Shown here: positions 6,053-8,009 of the stretch, piece after piece
How positions within the stretch are numbered: the stretch's first letter is position 1
How the letters are laid out: each line of letters starts with the position of its first letter
Assembly (NCBI GenBank): GCA_027083485.1
Contig: JALWOO010000116.1
Span: 1 to 8,009, forward strand
Origin: Amylibacter sp.
Lineage (GTDB): Bacteria > Pseudomonadota > Alphaproteobacteria > Rhodobacterales > Rhodobacteraceae
DNA: 8,009 nucleotides
Direction: 5' to 3'
The notes under the pieces: generated by a model
Database searches by the model: none
What the model saw: only the letters and a program-made list of their open reading frames with translations
Told to the model about the DNA's origin: nothing
Made by a program: the position numbers and the translations under genes

Positions 6053-7480
6053 ATGGCAAAAACCACCGGCCCTTTCCGGCCATTCGAGACAAATTTCAAC
6101 GAAACGGCTGCCTTGGCCACCCTGCGCGATACAGTGCACGGGGCCGATGATGGCGAATTATTTCTGGAACGGCGCCGCTCCGAGGCGCTGGTCTTTGATG
6201 ACGGCCACCTGAAAACCGCCTCTTATAATGCCTCCGAGGGGTTCGGCCTGCGTGCGGTCCATGGTGAAACCGCCGCCTATGCCCATTCCACCGAAATGAC
6301 AGACGCCGCCCTGTTGCGTGCCGCCAAAACCGCCCGCCTTGCGGTTGGCTCCGGTGGCGGCAGCCTTGCGCCGCCGCCAGCCGCCACCAACCAGCGGCTC
6401 TATACGGATGCGAACCCGATGGCGGAGGCGGAGTTTGCCGTGAAAATCGACACCCTGCGCCAGATCGACGCCTATCTGCGCGACCATGACAAACGGGTGG
6501 TGCAGGTGTCCGCCACGCTGGCGGCTTCGTTGCAAGAGGTCGAGATCCTGCGCCCCGAAGGCATCCGCCTGCGCGATGTGCGCCCGCTGACGCGGTTGAA
6601 TATTTCCGTGATTGTCGAAGAAAACGGCCGGCGCGAGTCCGGTTCTGCCGGTGGTGGCGGGCGCTATGGCCTGTCCGGCCTGATGGCGGCGGACCACTGG
6701 CAGGAAACCGCCCGCGAAGCCCTGCGCATCGCGCTGGTCAACCTGCGCGCCGAACCGGCCCCTGCCGGTGAATTCGATGTGGTGCTTGGCCCGGGCTGGC
6801 CCGGCATCCTGCTGCACGAGGCCATCGGCCACGGGCTGGAAGGCGATTTCAACCGCAAAGGCACCTCGGCCTTTGCCGGTCTGATGGGCAAACGGGTCGC
6901 CGCCAAGGGCGTGACCGTGCTGGATGACGGCACCATTCCCGACCGGCGCGGCTCTATCAGTTTTGACGACGAGGGCACGCAATCGGGCAAAACCACCCTG
7001 ATCGAGGACGGTATCCTTGTCGGCCTGATGCAGGACCGCCAGAACGCCCGCCTGATGGGGGTGAAACCCACCGGCAACGGGCGGCGCGAAAGCTACGCCC
7101 ATGCGCCGATGCCGCGCATGACCAACACCTATATGCTCGGCGGCGATGTGGCGCGCGAGGACATCGTGGCGGAATTGAAAGACGGCATTTACGCGGTCGG
7201 CTTTGGCGGCGGTCAGGTGGATATCACCAATGGCAAGTTCGTGTTTTCCTGCACCGAGGCCTACCGTGTCAAAAACGGCAAGGTCGGCGCGCCGGTCAAG
7301 GGGGCAACCCTGATCGGCGACGGGGCCACCGCGCTCAAGCATATCCGCGCGCTTGGCAACGATATGGCGCTGGATCCGGGCATGGGTAATTGCGGCAAGG
7401 CGGGCCAGTGGGTGCCCGTTGGCGTTGGCCAGCCTACGGTGCTGATTGGCGGCCTGACCGTCGGAGGCAGCGCGGTTTGA
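6053..7480 (+). CDS. tldD: Metalloprotease TldD
   Basis: Subunit of the TldD/TldE(PmbA) cytoplasmic protease. The heterodimer degrades small unfolded peptides and in E. coli matures microcin B17 and affects CcdA stability; TldD carries the zinc site. The 475 residues are close to E. coli TldD (about 481). The zinc motif HEAIGHGLEGD gives H255, E256 and H260; the C-terminal GNCGKAGQ cysteine C447 is the expected third ligand. Other family blocks are GLRAVHGE, GRRESYAHAPMPRMTNTY and GGGQVDITNGKFVFSCTEAY. I chose ATG 6053, with AGGA 8 nt upstream and FxPF...F N-terminus, although the frame stays open upstream to 5687, which would run antisense through coxB. A Gly/Ser/Pro/Ala-rich linker sits at 99-112. 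It is the first gene of a plus-strand operon divergent from coxB. tldE/pmbA is not in the window. Confidence 0.96.
   Translation: MAKTTGPFRPFETNFNETAALATLRDTVHGADDGELFLERRRSEALVFDDGHLKTASYNASEGFGLRAVHGETAAYAHSTEMTDAALLRAAKTARLAVGSGGGSLAPPPAATNQRLYTDANPMAEAEFAVKIDTLRQIDAYLRDHDKRVVQVSATLAASLQEVEILRPEGIRLRDVRPLTRLNISVIVEENGRRESGSAGGGGRYGLSGLMAADHWQETAREALRIALVNLRAEPAPAGEFDVVLGPGWPGILLHEAIGHGLEGDFNRKGTSAFAGLMGKRVAAKGVTVLDDGTIPDRRGSISFDDEGTQSGKTTLIEDGILVGLMQDRQNARLMGVKPTGNGRRESYAHAPMPRMTNTYMLGGDVAREDIVAELKDGIYAVGFGGGQVDITNGKFVFSCTEAYRVKNGKVGAPVKGATLIGDGATALKHIRALGNDMALDPGMGNCGKAGQWVPVGVGQPTVLIGGLTVGGSAV
7463..7467 (+). promoter_or_regulatory. Ribosome binding site that decides the TTG start of the 158-aa membrane protein
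   Basis: GGAGG lies 9 nt before the TTG at 7477-7479, within the last codons of tldD. It supports initiation at the TTG overlapping the tldD stop rather than the farther upstream ATG (7390), which would need an 88-bp overlap with tldD. Confidence 0.65.
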
Positions 7481-7953
7481 TCTGGTGGCGGGTAGATCCG
7501 GCGCTGTCGCAACAGCTGTCGCTCGGGCGCTATTTCGGCGCGCTGGTGTTTGCGGCGCTGGCAATTCCCATGGTGTCTTTTCTGCTCGGCGCGCTGTTGT
7601 CCAATTTCAATCTGCCCCCGTCCAACCCGCTGTCTTATCTTTCCACAATCGCCTTTCTCGGCAGCATGTCGATCATGGTGGCGGGGGCGTTTTTACTGCT
7701 GTCGGTGCCGCTGTTCATTCTGGCCCGCAACACCGGCTATATCGGGTTGATCCCCACGCTGGTTGTCGCCATCACCTTGCCCGCGCTCAAGCTGGCCTAT
7801 GAATTCAGCCTAACGGGCGCACCGTCCTCCAACGAACAACTCCTGCTTCTTGCCGCCATCCTCTGCGGTTTTGCCAGCCTATACGCCATAACCGTCTGGA
7901 TCACCTGCCTGAAGCTGCACCCGGCCCTGTTCACCGACAAGGCCCCCCGATGA
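7477..7953 (+). CDS. Unrecognised four-span integral membrane protein
   Basis: A 158-residue protein that I cannot place in a named family. It begins (TTG as Met) IWWRVDPALSQQLSLGRYF and has four hydrophobic segments, at about 18-42, 54-83, 87-107 and 120-144, and ends in a short polar tail LKLHPALFTDKAPR. An NTGYIGL stretch lies between segments two and three. No catalytic or metal-binding motif is evident. The TTG start at 7477 overlaps the tldD stop (TTGA) and follows a strong GGAGG. An ATG at 7390 in the same frame exists, but its extra 29 residues are arginine-rich translation of tldD in another frame. The stop overlaps the next gene's start (ATGA). Position suggests co-expression with tldD but says nothing firm about function. 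Confidence 0.8.
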   Translation: MIWWRVDPALSQQLSLGRYFGALVFAALAIPMVSFLLGALLSNFNLPPSNPLSYLSTIAFLGSMSIMVAGAFLLLSVPLFILARNTGYIGLIPTLVVAITLPALKLAYEFSLTGAPSSNEQLLLLAAILCGFASLYAITVWITCLKLHPALFTDKAPR

Positions 7954-8009
7954 TCCGGCGCGCCACCCCCGCCGATCTGCCCGCCCTTGCCGATCTGTGG
8001 CATCAATGC
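7950..8009 (+). CDS. Probable GNAT-family N-acetyltransferase, N-terminal fragment
   Basis: Only the first 20 codons are inside the window. They read MIRRATPADLPALADLWHQC, matching the usual opening of GNAT acetyltransferases (xIRxATxxDxxAIxxL: first beta strand and helix). The ATG overlaps the TGA of the preceding gene (ATGA), so the frame and start are well supported even though the product is inferred from a very short stretch. The acetyl-CoA-binding motif would lie beyond the right edge, so substrate cannot be guessed. Confidence 0.65.
   Translation, partial: MIRRATPADLPALADLWHQC

Noticed and set aside
6158..7564. 468-codon minus-strand open frame opposite tldD
   Set aside because: Shadow produced by GC-rich codon bias in tldD; composition is repetitive Gly/Ala/His/Arg with no domain, and tldD is complete with zinc ligands.
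1..8009. Mobile element, prophage, CRISPR, defence or toxin-antitoxin content
   Set aside because: All sizeable coding space is accounted for by housekeeping genes in conserved order; no transposase, integrase, direct-repeat array or atypical composition block was seen.

Overview
The window is ordinary chromosomal DNA of an alphaproteobacterium, most likely a Rhodobacterales (Rhodobacteraceae/Roseobacter-type) member. The call rests on recognised protein families and gene order: a divergent tldD / coxB pair, then coxB-ctaB-small ORF-ctaG-coxC-surf1 followed by thrC and an M16 peptidase. I could not run any database search. No plasmid, phage, IS, CRISPR, tRNA or rRNA feature is visible, and coding density is close to complete.

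Minus-strand operon (about 5871 down to 1). Reading leftward from a 181-bp divergent promoter region: coxB (cytochrome c oxidase subunit II), ctaB (heme O synthase), a 61-aa single-span membrane protein, ctaG (Cox11-type copper chaperone), coxC (subunit III), surf1 (assembly factor), thrC (threonine synthase) and the N-terminal 77 codons of an M16-family zinc peptidase that runs off the left edge. Subunit I (coxA/ctaD) is not in the window. Several joints are tightly coupled: TAATG at ctaB/small ORF, TGATG at small ORF/ctaG, TTGA at thrC/M16. The two larger gaps each hold a strong hairpin, one after coxB and one after coxC. Both lie immediately downstream of a structural subunit and upstream of an assembly factor.

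Plus-strand operon (6053 to the right edge). tldD (TldD-type metalloprotease subunit), an unrecognised 158-aa four-span membrane protein starting at a TTG that overlaps the tldD stop, and the first 20 codons of a probable GNAT acetyltransferase starting at an ATGA overlap.

How it works together: coxB and coxC supply two core subunits of an aa3-type oxidase. ctaB makes heme O (precursor of heme A), ctaG delivers copper to CuB, and surf1 helps heme insertion into subunit I. thrC and the M16 peptidase are metabolic or quality-control genes carried at the operon tail. I found no evidence of a new biological system. The most notable non-coding signals are the paired intercistronic hairpins and the palindromes in the divergent promoter region.
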